DNA from: Bacilli bacterium
GTDB taxonomy: Bacteria > Bacillota_I > Bacilli_A > RF39 > UBA660
Direction: 5' to 3'
NCBI GenBank assembly: GCA_900751815.1
Contig: CAADST010000104.1
Location: 1 to 19,961, forward strand
Length of the DNA: 19,961 nucleotides
Shown here: in pieces, positions 6,245 through 12,433 of the stretch
Layout: every line of letters begins with the position of its first letter
How positions within the stretch are numbered: position 1 is the first letter of the stretch
Position numbers and translations under genes: made by a program
Notes under the pieces: model-generated
Seen by the model: the letters and a program-made list of their open reading frames with translations, nothing else
What the model was told of the DNA's origin: nothing
Database searches by the model: none

Positions 6245-7462
6245 ATGGGTGAAGTGACTGAAGAGAAAATAAATGATATTTTTGTATTAAAACAATGGAT
6301 AAATCTAATAAATAAAGAGCTAAAATCAAAAGGAATCTATGATTGTGAATATATGTTAATTAATAATTCTGTTGATGATGTATTTCGTGTTATAGAAGAT
6401 AATAGTGAAATATATTATAGATGTCGAGACATTGCCTATGGTAAAACGAAATTAAAAGACTATTTAGAACAATATTTTGTTATCGTCAAAAGGTATTATG
6501 ATACTTTGTATATAAAAGAAGAAGAGGTTGATAAATATTTCGACCATTTAACAAATTCTCGATTAACTCCTAATACTTCGAAAAGTCAAACAGACATGAT
6601 TCCTGAAGAAGTTGAACGAACATTAAAACTTATGAAAGAAGCGGCACAAGTATATTATAAAGTATATGAAAATAAGGAATTAATCGCCGAATTATCCACA
6701 AGTAATCCAGATATAAGTGATTATTTAAATTTTAGAATAAAAGAAAAAAATTTGCTCCATTTACTAGGTGTAACATCCAAAGCATTAAAAGATAATCCAG
6801 ATTTTCAAAGATTAACTGGAGGAAAAGTTAAATATGCTGAAGATATTTTGAAATGGATACTTCAGGATATCGATGGCAATCAAGACTTATTACAATATCA
6901 AGAGGATATATTAAAAAGGATAAAACATGAAAAAGGTTTTAATATAACAATACAACAATTTAGTCCAAAAGTAACCACACAATTGCTAAATTATCATAAA
7001 ATAAGGGCAAAATCTCAAACTTTTTTAAAGTATGGTCCCTTAGAAAATGTATCTTTAGTTGCCAAATTACAAGACGGTAAAACTCTGAGTAAAAATTCTC
7101 GCAGTACCTCTGCTATGATTACTAGAGCGGAAAGTTTTAAAAAATATCCATGGGCATACTTTGGGAGAGTAGAAAACCAAAATAATAGCTATTTAGAAAC
7201 TCTTCAAATAGATAGTAGCAAGCATAAAAAAGAATTATTTAAAGGTTCCACTCCAGCAATTGTAAAAGGAGTTAAAGTCATAGGAAATAATGGAGAAGAA
7301 GGTGGCCATGTTTTTAGCGAAGAAAAACAATTTGAATTGTTTTTTCAAGCATATGAAGAATTTAATACAGTTATGGACTTTACTGAATTAATATCTTATT
7401 TTAATGGCTTGCTTCAAAAATATGAAGATACCAATGAGAATACCAAGGGAAAAAGTAGATAA
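6245..7462 (+). CDS. Uncharacterised protein, possible PBECR4-type nuclease fold
   Basis: I use the ATG at 6245 (405 residues). The earlier in-frame ATG at 6215 lies inside the -10 element, while AGAGGAAA sits just before 6245. There is no signal peptide or membrane helix. The N-terminal 150 residues are charged and helical. A stretch at about 163-176 reads FRIKEKNLLHLLGV, and a later region (about 305-345) has YPWAYFGRV, SYLETLQID and a basic C-terminal part. The 'NLLHLLG' stretch followed by a late beta-rich segment is loosely like PBECR4 (phage Barnase-EndoU-ColicinE5/D-RelE-like) domains found in mobile-element proteins, with His172 a candidate active-site residue. I hold this weakly. It is a single-gene transcript followed by decayed sequence. 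Confidence 0.6.
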   Translation: MGEVTEEKINDIFVLKQWINLINKELKSKGIYDCEYMLINNSVDDVFRVIEDNSEIYYRCRDIAYGKTKLKDYLEQYFVIVKRYYDTLYIKEEEVDKYFDHLTNSRLTPNTSKSQTDMIPEEVERTLKLMKEAAQVYYKVYENKELIAELSTSNPDISDYLNFRIKEKNLLHLLGVTSKALKDNPDFQRLTGGKVKYAEDILKWILQDIDGNQDLLQYQEDILKRIKHEKGFNITIQQFSPKVTTQLLNYHKIRAKSQTFLKYGPLENVSLVAKLQDGKTLSKNSRSTSAMITRAESFKKYPWAYFGRVENQNNSYLETLQIDSSKHKKELFKGSTPAIVKGVKVIGNNGEEGGHVFSEEKQFELFFQAYEEFNTVMDFTELISYFNGLLQKYEDTNENTKGKSR

Positions 7463-7558
7463 TTATAACTTAGTTGATTGAATAAATTGAATAAAATTTT
7501 TAACTACAGTATTTTGTTGATCTTTAAGATAAAATAGACCTAAAAATCTTTTCTTTAA

Positions 7559-7832
7559 AGAAATGGTTATATCAAGTTCAAAGAGTTTGTTTTTTACTAT
7601 ATAAAACAAAAAGATGATTATTATATTATTGAATCAATATCAGCATTTAAAGAAGATTTAGATATGTTTGATATCTTTAAATGATAAAGAGTTCTTAGTT
7701 AAGATATTATTTGTCTCTCATATAATTGATACTTTATCCAATGAAGAAATAGAATTTATAATTAATAAAAATAAAGAAAATAAACTATTAAATAAAAAAG
7801 AAATTGCAAAATTAAAGTCCTATTTAAAGTGA
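7559..7832 (+). pseudogene. Remnant of a small unrecognised gene, frameshifted
   Basis: The 429 bases from 7463 to 7891 hold no intact gene. Two adjoining open stretches look coding. One spans 7559-7684 and includes NGYIKFKEFVFYYIKQKDDY. The other spans about 7680-7832 and includes NDKEFLVKILFVSHIIDTL and a Lys-rich end KLKSYLK with a TGA stop. They meet at a TTTAAATGAT run where a one-base change would join them, so I read one gene of roughly 85-110 residues broken by a frameshift. Bases 7463-7558 contain stops in every frame and no clear signal. I do not recognise the family. Confidence 0.4.
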
Positions 7833-7837
7833 CATTT

Positions 7838-7866
7838 TTGCAATTTTTCTTAATTTGTGGTAAAAT
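7838..7866 (+). promoter_or_regulatory. Promoter of the metalloprotease gene
   Basis: TTGCAA (7838-7843), a 17-bp spacer and TAAAAT (7861-7866) with TG one base before it. Transcription would start near 7873, which excludes the in-frame GTG at 7829 as the start of the following gene. Confidence 0.65.
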
Positions 7867-7891
7867 ATACATTACAAAGCGGGTGGTTGAT

Positions 7892-8746
7892 TTGGAGAGA
7901 AAAGTTCATTTAATTAGTTATATAGTAGTAACTATTACAGTTATTTTGTGTTATTCAATTTATATTGGTTTTGATACTAATACTTTGAGTGAAAATACAA
8001 ATAGTGTCGCTAGAATTAGTTATGATGAAATAATTAGTGAAGAAGCAAAATTAATTGATAGCCAAGTAGAATACTATCAAGATTATTATAATGTTACCAT
8101 AAATTTAATTGATGATATAAAATTAACGGATAGTAATTATGATATTGATTTAGTTAATAATAATTATACTATAACTACAGCTCTAGATTATCTTGGAGAT
8201 TATTTTAGAGTTTTTAACAAAGAATTTTTCAATAGATTTTATGAAAATGATATGAATGGATTAAATATATATTTAGCAAGTAATATTGATAGTACTACTA
8301 ATTTTGGCAATAATGCTGAAATTGTTGGTTTATTTTATAAACAAGACAACAAATACATTATAGTAATAGATGCCACTAGTGAAGAATCACTTGCTAAAAT
8401 AGCTTTTCATGAAACTATGCATGCAATAGAAGAATATCTAAGAATAAATAATGTTTATTTTAGAAATTGGAATAGCTTAAATCCCTACAATTTTAATTAT
8501 AGTAATACTTTGAGTACAGATCTTTATAGTGATGTAATGGGTAATAATTCCAATCGTAATGAAATTTATTTTTTAGATAATTATGCTAGAAGTAGCGCAT
8601 CAGAAGATAGAGCACGAATTTTTGAATTTATTTGTTTAGGTAATGATTTTTCAAGATTTCCAAGATTATATGAAAAGGCTAATTATTTAAAAGAAGTTAT
8701 TTTTAAATATTTTCCAGAATTAAGTTATTCAAAATATATAGGATAA
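7892..8746 (+). CDS. Membrane-anchored extracytoplasmic zinc metalloprotease (HExxH)
   Basis: The longest frame opens with a GTG at 7829, upstream of the apparent transcript start. The TTG at 7892, behind GGGTGG, fits better and gives 284 residues. Residues about 7-27 form one hydrophobic helix after a basic start, so the rest lies outside the membrane, as an anchored or cleaved protein. The zinc site is FHETMHAIEEY (HExxH, about residues 173-177). A later ASEDRARIFEF (about 237-246) supplies a plausible third ligand Glu in an E-D-x-A arrangement seen in gluzincin-like and putative zinc-binding metallopeptidase families. The middle is Asn/Asp/Tyr-rich and shows no other domain. Substrate unknown: wall protein processing or attack on host or competitor proteins are possible. 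It is monocistronic; the next promoter begins 4 bp after its stop. Confidence 0.75.
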   Translation: MERKVHLISYIVVTITVILCYSIYIGFDTNTLSENTNSVARISYDEIISEEAKLIDSQVEYYQDYYNVTINLIDDIKLTDSNYDIDLVNNNYTITTALDYLGDYFRVFNKEFFNRFYENDMNGLNIYLASNIDSTTNFGNNAEIVGLFYKQDNKYIIVIDATSEESLAKIAFHETMHAIEEYLRINNVYFRNWNSLNPYNFNYSNTLSTDLYSDVMGNNSNRNEIYFLDNYARSSASEDRARIFEFICLGNDFSRFPRLYEKANYLKEVIFKYFPELSYSKYIG

Positions 8747-8749
8747 TTA

Positions 8750-8778
8750 TTGTAATTTATTTAAAATTTTGGTATATT
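8750..8778 (+). promoter_or_regulatory. Promoter of the structured RNA
   Basis: TTGTAA (8750-8755), exactly 17 bp, then TATATT (8773-8778) with TG one base before it. This is one of the better promoters in the window, yet no open frame follows it. Predicted start near 8785. Confidence 0.65.
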
Positions 8779-8784
8779 ATATAT

Positions 8785-8975
8785 GTAAGTGTTACCTGTA
8801 TTCAGGAAACGCCTACCAATTTTAATGGTTGACGCTACTTTTAATTGTTAGCGTCTTTATTATTGTCCTTACCAAGGATGATAAGGACAATAACTATGAC
8901 TAATTGGAAGAAATGGACTAGCAGACGCTATCCCAAATACAGATAACAGTTATCTATTATAGCTGTTATTTTTTT
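8785..8975 (+). ncRNA. Structured non-coding RNA, about 190 nt, family not recognised
   Basis: Between a clear promoter and a clear terminator there is no usable reading frame but dense pairing. The ends pair: GTTA-c-CTGTATT (8791-8802) with AATACAG-a-TAAC (8936-8947). Inside are CCAATT (8816-8821) with AATTGG (8902-8907), a 7-bp hairpin GACGCTA (8831-8837) / TAGCGTC (8849-8855), and a perfect 11-bp hairpin TATTGTCCTTA (8861-8871) / TAAGGACAATA (8882-8892) with a 10-base loop. A second GACGCTA (8924-8930) can compete for TAGCGTC, and CCTG-TATT-CAGG (8795-8806) can fold alone and open the closing stem. Length and closed-rod ends recall 6S RNA; the multi-stem body with possible long-range pairing recalls raiA-type RNAs. 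I see no diagnostic motif for tmRNA, SRP or RNase P. No plus-strand gene follows closely, so a riboswitch is less likely. Confidence 0.6.
8943..8975 (+). terminator. Intrinsic terminator of the structured RNA
   Basis: ATAACAG (8943-8949) pairs with CTGTTAT (8963-8969), followed by a seven-T run ending at 8975. Its left arm shares TAAC with the 3' strand of the RNA's closing stem, so the two pairings partly exclude each other. Confidence 0.75.
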
Positions 8976-8987
8976 ATTTGCAAGCAC

Positions 8988-9024
8988 TTCGACATGGTTC
9001 GACAAAACAAGCTAAAATTCGACA
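8988..9024 (+). promoter_or_regulatory. Array of three Spo0A-box-like heptamers
   Basis: TTCGACA occurs at 8988-8994, 8998-9004 and 9018-9024, at steps of 10 and 20 bp. Its complement TGTCGAA is the textbook 0A box, and the first two copies have the same orientation with the 3-bp gap of tandem 0A boxes. The array lies between the RNA terminator and the 3' end of a minus-strand gene, an odd place for a promoter operator. Confidence 0.5.
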
Positions 9025-9027
9025 AAA

Positions 9028-9459
9028 TTATGTTAAAAAACATAATTCATTTAAAGACACTTTAAATATTTTAGATAATTCATACATATTAGATATAGAT
9101 ATTTTAGTTATACCTTTTTCCCATCTAACAATACAAGCTTGAGTAACTTTCATTTTATTTGCTAAAGCATTTTGTGAATAATTATTTTTTATTCGCAATT
9201 TTTTTATATTATTTCCTAAATTAATATAACTAAATTTTTTATTATTAATATTTTTTCTATTATTAGTAAGTCCAAGTACATAATCAATACTATAATTAAA
9301 ATATGCTGCAAAATTACATAATTGTTCAACACTCATAACACTTAAACCTATCTCCCACATAGAATAGGTTGATCTATTAACATGCATTATACTAACCATT
9401 TGTTCTTGAGTAATATCATTATCTTCTCTGATATCTTTTATTCTAGTTGTATCAATCAT
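9028..9459 (-). CDS. Two-domain XRE-family DNA-binding regulator
   Basis: I start at the minus-strand ATG ending at 9459 (143 residues). It has AGGTGA just upstream and lies downstream of a minus-strand TATAAT; a longer frame reaching 9555 would begin upstream of that promoter. Two Cro/C1-type helix-turn-helix domains follow each other. The first is at about 6-62 (RIKDIREDNDITQEQM, NRSTYSMWE). The second is at about 80-140 (IKKLRIKNNYSQNALA, TQACIVRWEKG), ending in SLNELCFL. Two HTHs in one chain suggest binding to a bipartite or doubled site. The divergent gap holds two related palindromes, so it probably regulates itself and the surface-protein gene. There is no ligand-binding or peptidase domain. 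Confidence 0.82.
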   Translation of the reverse strand: MIDTTRIKDIREDNDITQEQMVSIMHVNRSTYSMWEIGLSVMSVEQLCNFAAYFNYSIDYVLGLTNNRKNINNKKFSYINLGNNIKKLRIKNNYSQNALANKMKVTQACIVRWEKGITKISISNMYELSKIFKVSLNELCFLT

Positions 9460-9483
9460 TATATCACCTAGTATTATTTTCCC

Positions 9484-9489
9484 ATTATA
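9484..9489 (-). promoter_or_regulatory. -10 element of the XRE regulator gene
   Basis: TATAAT on the minus strand (9489 down to 9484), about 25 bases before the chosen ATG. No good -35 is visible at 17 bp; that region overlaps the first palindrome, which fits repression there. Confidence 0.5.
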
Positions 9490-9505
9490 GAGTAAAATAT
9501 ACTTT

Positions 9506-9542
9506 AAATTGCCAATTTTAGTTATACAAATTTGCCAATTTG
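9506..9542. promoter_or_regulatory. Paired palindromic operators in the divergent gap
   Basis: AAATTG-C-CAATTT (9506-9518) and CAAATT-TGCC-AATTTG (9527-9542) are both palindromes and share the exact 10-mer TTGCCAATTT at a 23-bp step. The first covers the -35 region of the minus promoter; the second lies between the -35 and -10 of the plus promoter. They are likely sites for the adjacent two-HTH regulator. Confidence 0.55.
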
Positions 9543-9551
9543 TGTTATAAT
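9523..9551 (+). promoter_or_regulatory. Promoter of the fibronectin-type surface protein gene
   Basis: TATACA (9523-9528), a 17-bp spacer and TATAAT (9546-9551) with TG one base before it. The second palindrome fills the spacer, so a bound repressor would block RNA polymerase. Confidence 0.6.
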
Positions 9552-9582
9552 ACAACTATAGAGTAGTAAGGAGTATAGTATT

Positions 9583-10497
9583 ATGAAGAAAAAATATTAT
9601 GTTTTTATAAGTATATTTATATTATTTTTAATTAGTTTATTTGTTTCAACAAACAAAAATAATAATGAAATATTGGAAAATACTGTTGATAATACTAAAG
9701 TTAAAAACAATATACCAGGTATGTTTGCTATAATGCTTGAAACAGAAGCGGGTTCAGGAGTATATGAAAAATCAACAGCAAGCAACTGGCCGGGGGAAGG
9801 TTATATTTTTAATGAACAAATGAGTGCTTGTGAAAATGGTAGTAAACTTTCATGGAATGAAGAATTAGGTGCTGTTAATTTGAAAACAAATACTTCAGAG
9901 AGGTGTTATGTTTATTTTGATAGATATATACTACCATTAATAAATAATGTAACAACAAGTAATATAGAAACAGATAGTATAACATTAACAGTAAATGCTA
10001 CTAATGGTACTAGTAATATATCTACTTATTATTATTCAAATAATAATGGAAGTAGTTATGTATCAAGTAGTAGTAATACATATACCTTTAGTGGATTAGA
10101 TATGGGTACAGTTTATAATTTTGGTGTTTATGTCGAGGATAGCGCCGGATATGAATCTGAAGTATATAATTTGAGTGAAACTACAGATGAAGAATATTAT
10201 TTTATCATAACATCTTTAAATGATACGGGAACTTTATTTTTAAATGGTGAGGAAATAACAGTTGAAGAAAACACTCCAGTATACTATGAAATTGGTGATG
10301 TATTATCTTATGATTTTTCAGTGCGATATTCAGATAGAGGGATAATATTATATGATGAAAATAATGAATTAATTGATAAAATATCTTTTGTTACAGGAAG
10401 TGGAGGTCCAATTGTTTTAACTGGAATAGAACGATATATAGAAGAATATACAGAAGGAAGACCTGAACCAGGTATTGGAGGCGTTGTAGTAATGTAA
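9583..10497 (+). CDS. Secreted or anchored surface protein with a fibronectin type III domain
   Basis: This 304-residue protein has a basic start and one hydrophobic helix at about 5-22 that acts as a signal or anchor. There is no lipobox cysteine and no LPxTG motif. Residues about 55-113 form a compact module with NWPGEGYIFN, SACENGSKLSW and ERCYVYFD, whose Cys83 and Cys108 could form a disulfide outside the cell. Residues about 118-200 have the alternating strand pattern of a fibronectin III domain (ITLTVNATNG, YTFSGLDMGTVYNFGVYV). The last 100 residues look beta-rich and end in a Gly/Pro-rich tail. It is probably an adhesin or wall-surface protein, the partner unknown. It is divergent from the XRE gene, begins after AAGGAG, and ends in its own terminator, so expression is likely switched by that regulator. 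Confidence 0.75.
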   Translation: MKKKYYVFISIFILFLISLFVSTNKNNNEILENTVDNTKVKNNIPGMFAIMLETEAGSGVYEKSTASNWPGEGYIFNEQMSACENGSKLSWNEELGAVNLKTNTSERCYVYFDRYILPLINNVTTSNIETDSITLTVNATNGTSNISTYYYSNNNGSSYVSSSSNTYTFSGLDMGTVYNFGVYVEDSAGYESEVYNLSETTDEEYYFIITSLNDTGTLFLNGEEITVEENTPVYYEIGDVLSYDFSVRYSDRGIILYDENNELIDKISFVTGSGGPIVLTGIERYIEEYTEGRPEPGIGGVVVM

Positions 10498-10546
10498 TAA
10501 TAATAGTATTAAGATTATTGATAATTTAAGATATTAAATAATACAT

Positions 10547-10573
10547 AATAGGAATGTAATATTCCTATTTTTT
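10547..10573 (+). terminator. Intrinsic terminator of the surface protein gene
   Basis: ATAGGAAT (10548-10555) and ATTCCTAT (10561-10568) form a perfect 8-bp stem with a 5-base loop, followed by a T run to 10573. Confidence 0.75.
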
Positions 10574-10594
10574 AATGCAATAAATCTGTTTTTA

Positions 10595-10603
10595 TGATAA
10601 AAT
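10595..10603 (+). promoter_or_regulatory. Extended -10 of the gltX operon
   Basis: TG-A-TAAAAT, 21 bases before the gltX ATG, with no convincing -35 at 16-18 bp. The leader is very short, with no room for a T-box. Confidence 0.5.
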
Positions 10604-10623
10604 GGTATTGGAAGTGATTAATT

Positions 10624-12039
10624 ATGAAAGTAAGAACTAGATTTGCACCAAGTCCTACAGGATATATGCATATTGGAAATTTAAGAACAGCTATATTTGA
10701 ATATTTGCTGGCTCGTAAATATAATGGCGATTTTATTTTAAGAATTGAAGATACTGATCAAGCAAGAAAAGTAGATGGAGCAATAGAATTTATTTATAAA
10801 ACTTTAGAATTATGTGGTTTTAAGATTGATGAAGGACCAATGAATGAAGGGAGTGTTGGTCCATATATTCAAAGTGAAAGAAAAGAAATCTACAAAAAAT
10901 ATGCCGAAGAATTAGTAGAAAAGGGTAAAGCCTATTATTGTTTTTGTACTGAAGAAGAACTTGCTGAAAGAAGAAAAATAGCAGAGTCTCGTAATAAACC
11001 ATTTATGTATGATGGCAGATGTTCCAAATTAAGTAAAGAAAAAATAGAAGAAAATTTAGCTAAAGGTATGCCTTATGTTATAAGACAAAAGATGCCTAAA
11101 GTTGGACAAACTATTGTTGAAGATGTAATATATGGTAAGATTAAAATAGATAATAGTATATTAGAAGATCAAATTTTACTTAAAAGTGATGGTTTTCCAA
11201 CTTATAACTTTGCTAATGTGGTAGATGATCACCTAATGGGTATTACTCATGTCATCCGTGGCAAAGAATATTTGGATCAAACTGCTAAATACAATTTGTT
11301 ATATGAAGATTTTGGTTGGGAAAAACCAACATATATTCATGTTGCTATGGTTCTGGGTAGTGATGGTACTAAGTTATCTAAAAGAAATGGTGATGCATCA
11401 TTTATGGACCTTTACAATCAAGGATTTTTACCAGATGCCATAGTTAATTATTTGGTTTTACTGGGCTGGAGTCCAAGTATAAACGAGGAAGTATTTAGTA
11501 TGGATGAACTTATTAAAAACTTTGATGAAACAAGAATTAGTAAATCAAGTAGTCAATATGATGAAAAAAAACTAGAATGGTTTAATCATCAATATATTAA
11601 AAAAATGGATGATGATAAATATTTAAATTGGGTTAAGAATTACTTTACGAGAGATACATCTTCTAAGAGTGAAGAATGGGTAAATAAATTATTACTTATT
11701 TATAAAGATCATTTAAATTATGGTATGGAAATAGATGAAGTTACCTCAAACTTTTTTGTTGATAAAATAGATATAAAAGGTGAAGAATTAGAATTCTTAG
11801 AAAGTGATGAAATAATACCTAAAGTAATTGAAACTTTCAAAGAAGAAGTTATGAACATTAATGAATGGAATGTTGATAGTATTAATTTAGCTATTAATAA
11901 TGTTAAAGAAAAAACTGGTGCTAAAGGAAAACTTTTATATATGCCAATAAGAATTAAAGCTAGTGGATTTATGCATGGACCAGAACTAGCTGATACAATT
12001 TATTTAATTGGTAAAGATACTGTGTTAGGTAGATTATGA
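10624..12039 (+). CDS. gltX: Glutamate--tRNA ligase
   Basis: This 471-residue class I aminoacyl-tRNA synthetase charges glutamate onto tRNA in the cytoplasm. The HIGH motif is at residues 9-19 (PSPTGYMHIGN) and the KMSKS equivalent is KLSKR at 250-254. A zinc-type knot is partly kept: Cys106-x-Cys108 and Cys133 in DGRC, with the usual fourth His of the E. coli enzyme replaced. The C-terminal third is the helical anticodon-binding region. Length is normal for the family. GGAAGTGA precedes the ATG. The TGA stop overlaps the start of the next gene, so it leads a run to the small membrane protein and cysS. In many low-GC bacteria this enzyme is non-discriminating and also charges tRNA-Gln; that is not decidable here. 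Confidence 0.96.
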   Translation: MKVRTRFAPSPTGYMHIGNLRTAIFEYLLARKYNGDFILRIEDTDQARKVDGAIEFIYKTLELCGFKIDEGPMNEGSVGPYIQSERKEIYKKYAEELVEKGKAYYCFCTEEELAERRKIAESRNKPFMYDGRCSKLSKEKIEENLAKGMPYVIRQKMPKVGQTIVEDVIYGKIKIDNSILEDQILLKSDGFPTYNFANVVDDHLMGITHVIRGKEYLDQTAKYNLLYEDFGWEKPTYIHVAMVLGSDGTKLSKRNGDASFMDLYNQGFLPDAIVNYLVLLGWSPSINEEVFSMDELIKNFDETRISKSSSQYDEKKLEWFNHQYIKKMDDDKYLNWVKNYFTRDTSSKSEEWVNKLLLIYKDHLNYGMEIDEVTSNFFVDKIDIKGEELEFLESDEIIPKVIETFKEEVMNINEWNVDSINLAINNVKEKTGAKGKLLYMPIRIKASGFMHGPELADTIYLIGKDTVLGRL

Positions 12040-12431
12040 AGAAGATAATTAATATTATAGTTACATTAGTAATTATTGGGTTAATTGGTTTTGGAATTTA
12101 TAAATTATTTATTGATGGCGAAAAATTAAATAGTTTTTATGATCGAGAAGTTACTTTAAATATTTGGGATCAAGTAAATATTGCTGATTCAGTAACTGTC
12201 AAGTTAATTAGTATTAAAGATGATCGATGTTTGGAGGATACTTGTGAAAGGGAAGGTCAATTCCTAGCAAGATTTTTAGTATTTAATAGTAAAAAGGTAG
12301 CATATATTGAATTAGGTGAGTTAGAACCACAATCACTAACTATTGATAAATTAAGTTTAGAATATAATATTGAACTTGTTGATGTAAGTGATGATGGTCT
12401 AAGTGCTACAATAAAAGTAAATGAGGGATAA
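12036..12431 (+). CDS. Small membrane-anchored protein with a two-cysteine loop
   Basis: This 131-residue protein has a start MKKIINIIV and one hydrophobic helix at about 4-24, leaving about 105 residues outside the membrane. The outer part has alternating beta strands and DDRCLEDTCEREGQF (about 66-80), where two Cys four residues apart sit in a loop. This resembles an uncharacterised group of Bacillota lipoprotein-like domains with a 'sRCP...C..aG' loop, although this protein has no lipobox. The ATG overlaps the gltX stop (ATGA), and cysS starts 2 bp after its own stop, so translation is coupled. In Bacillus cysE occupies the gltX-cysS gap; this protein is unrelated to CysE. Function not known. 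Confidence 0.75.
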   Translation: MKKIINIIVTLVIIGLIGFGIYKLFIDGEKLNSFYDREVTLNIWDQVNIADSVTVKLISIKDDRCLEDTCEREGQFLARFLVFNSKKVAYIELGELEPQSLTIDKLSLEYNIELVDVSDDGLSATIKVNEG

Positions 12432-12433
12432 AA

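Noticed and set aside
7829..7891. GTG start for the metalloprotease
   Set aside because: It precedes the promoter's -35; the transcript would begin near 7873. The added residues also break the simple basic-then-hydrophobic N-terminus.
8785..8975. Riboswitch for a downstream gene
   Set aside because: The next gene is on the minus strand and the next plus-strand gene starts 600 bp away behind its own promoter; a stand-alone RNA is simpler.
8988..9024. CRISPR array
   Set aside because: Repeats are only 7 bp with 3- and 13-bp gaps, far too short for repeat-spacer units, and there are no cas genes.
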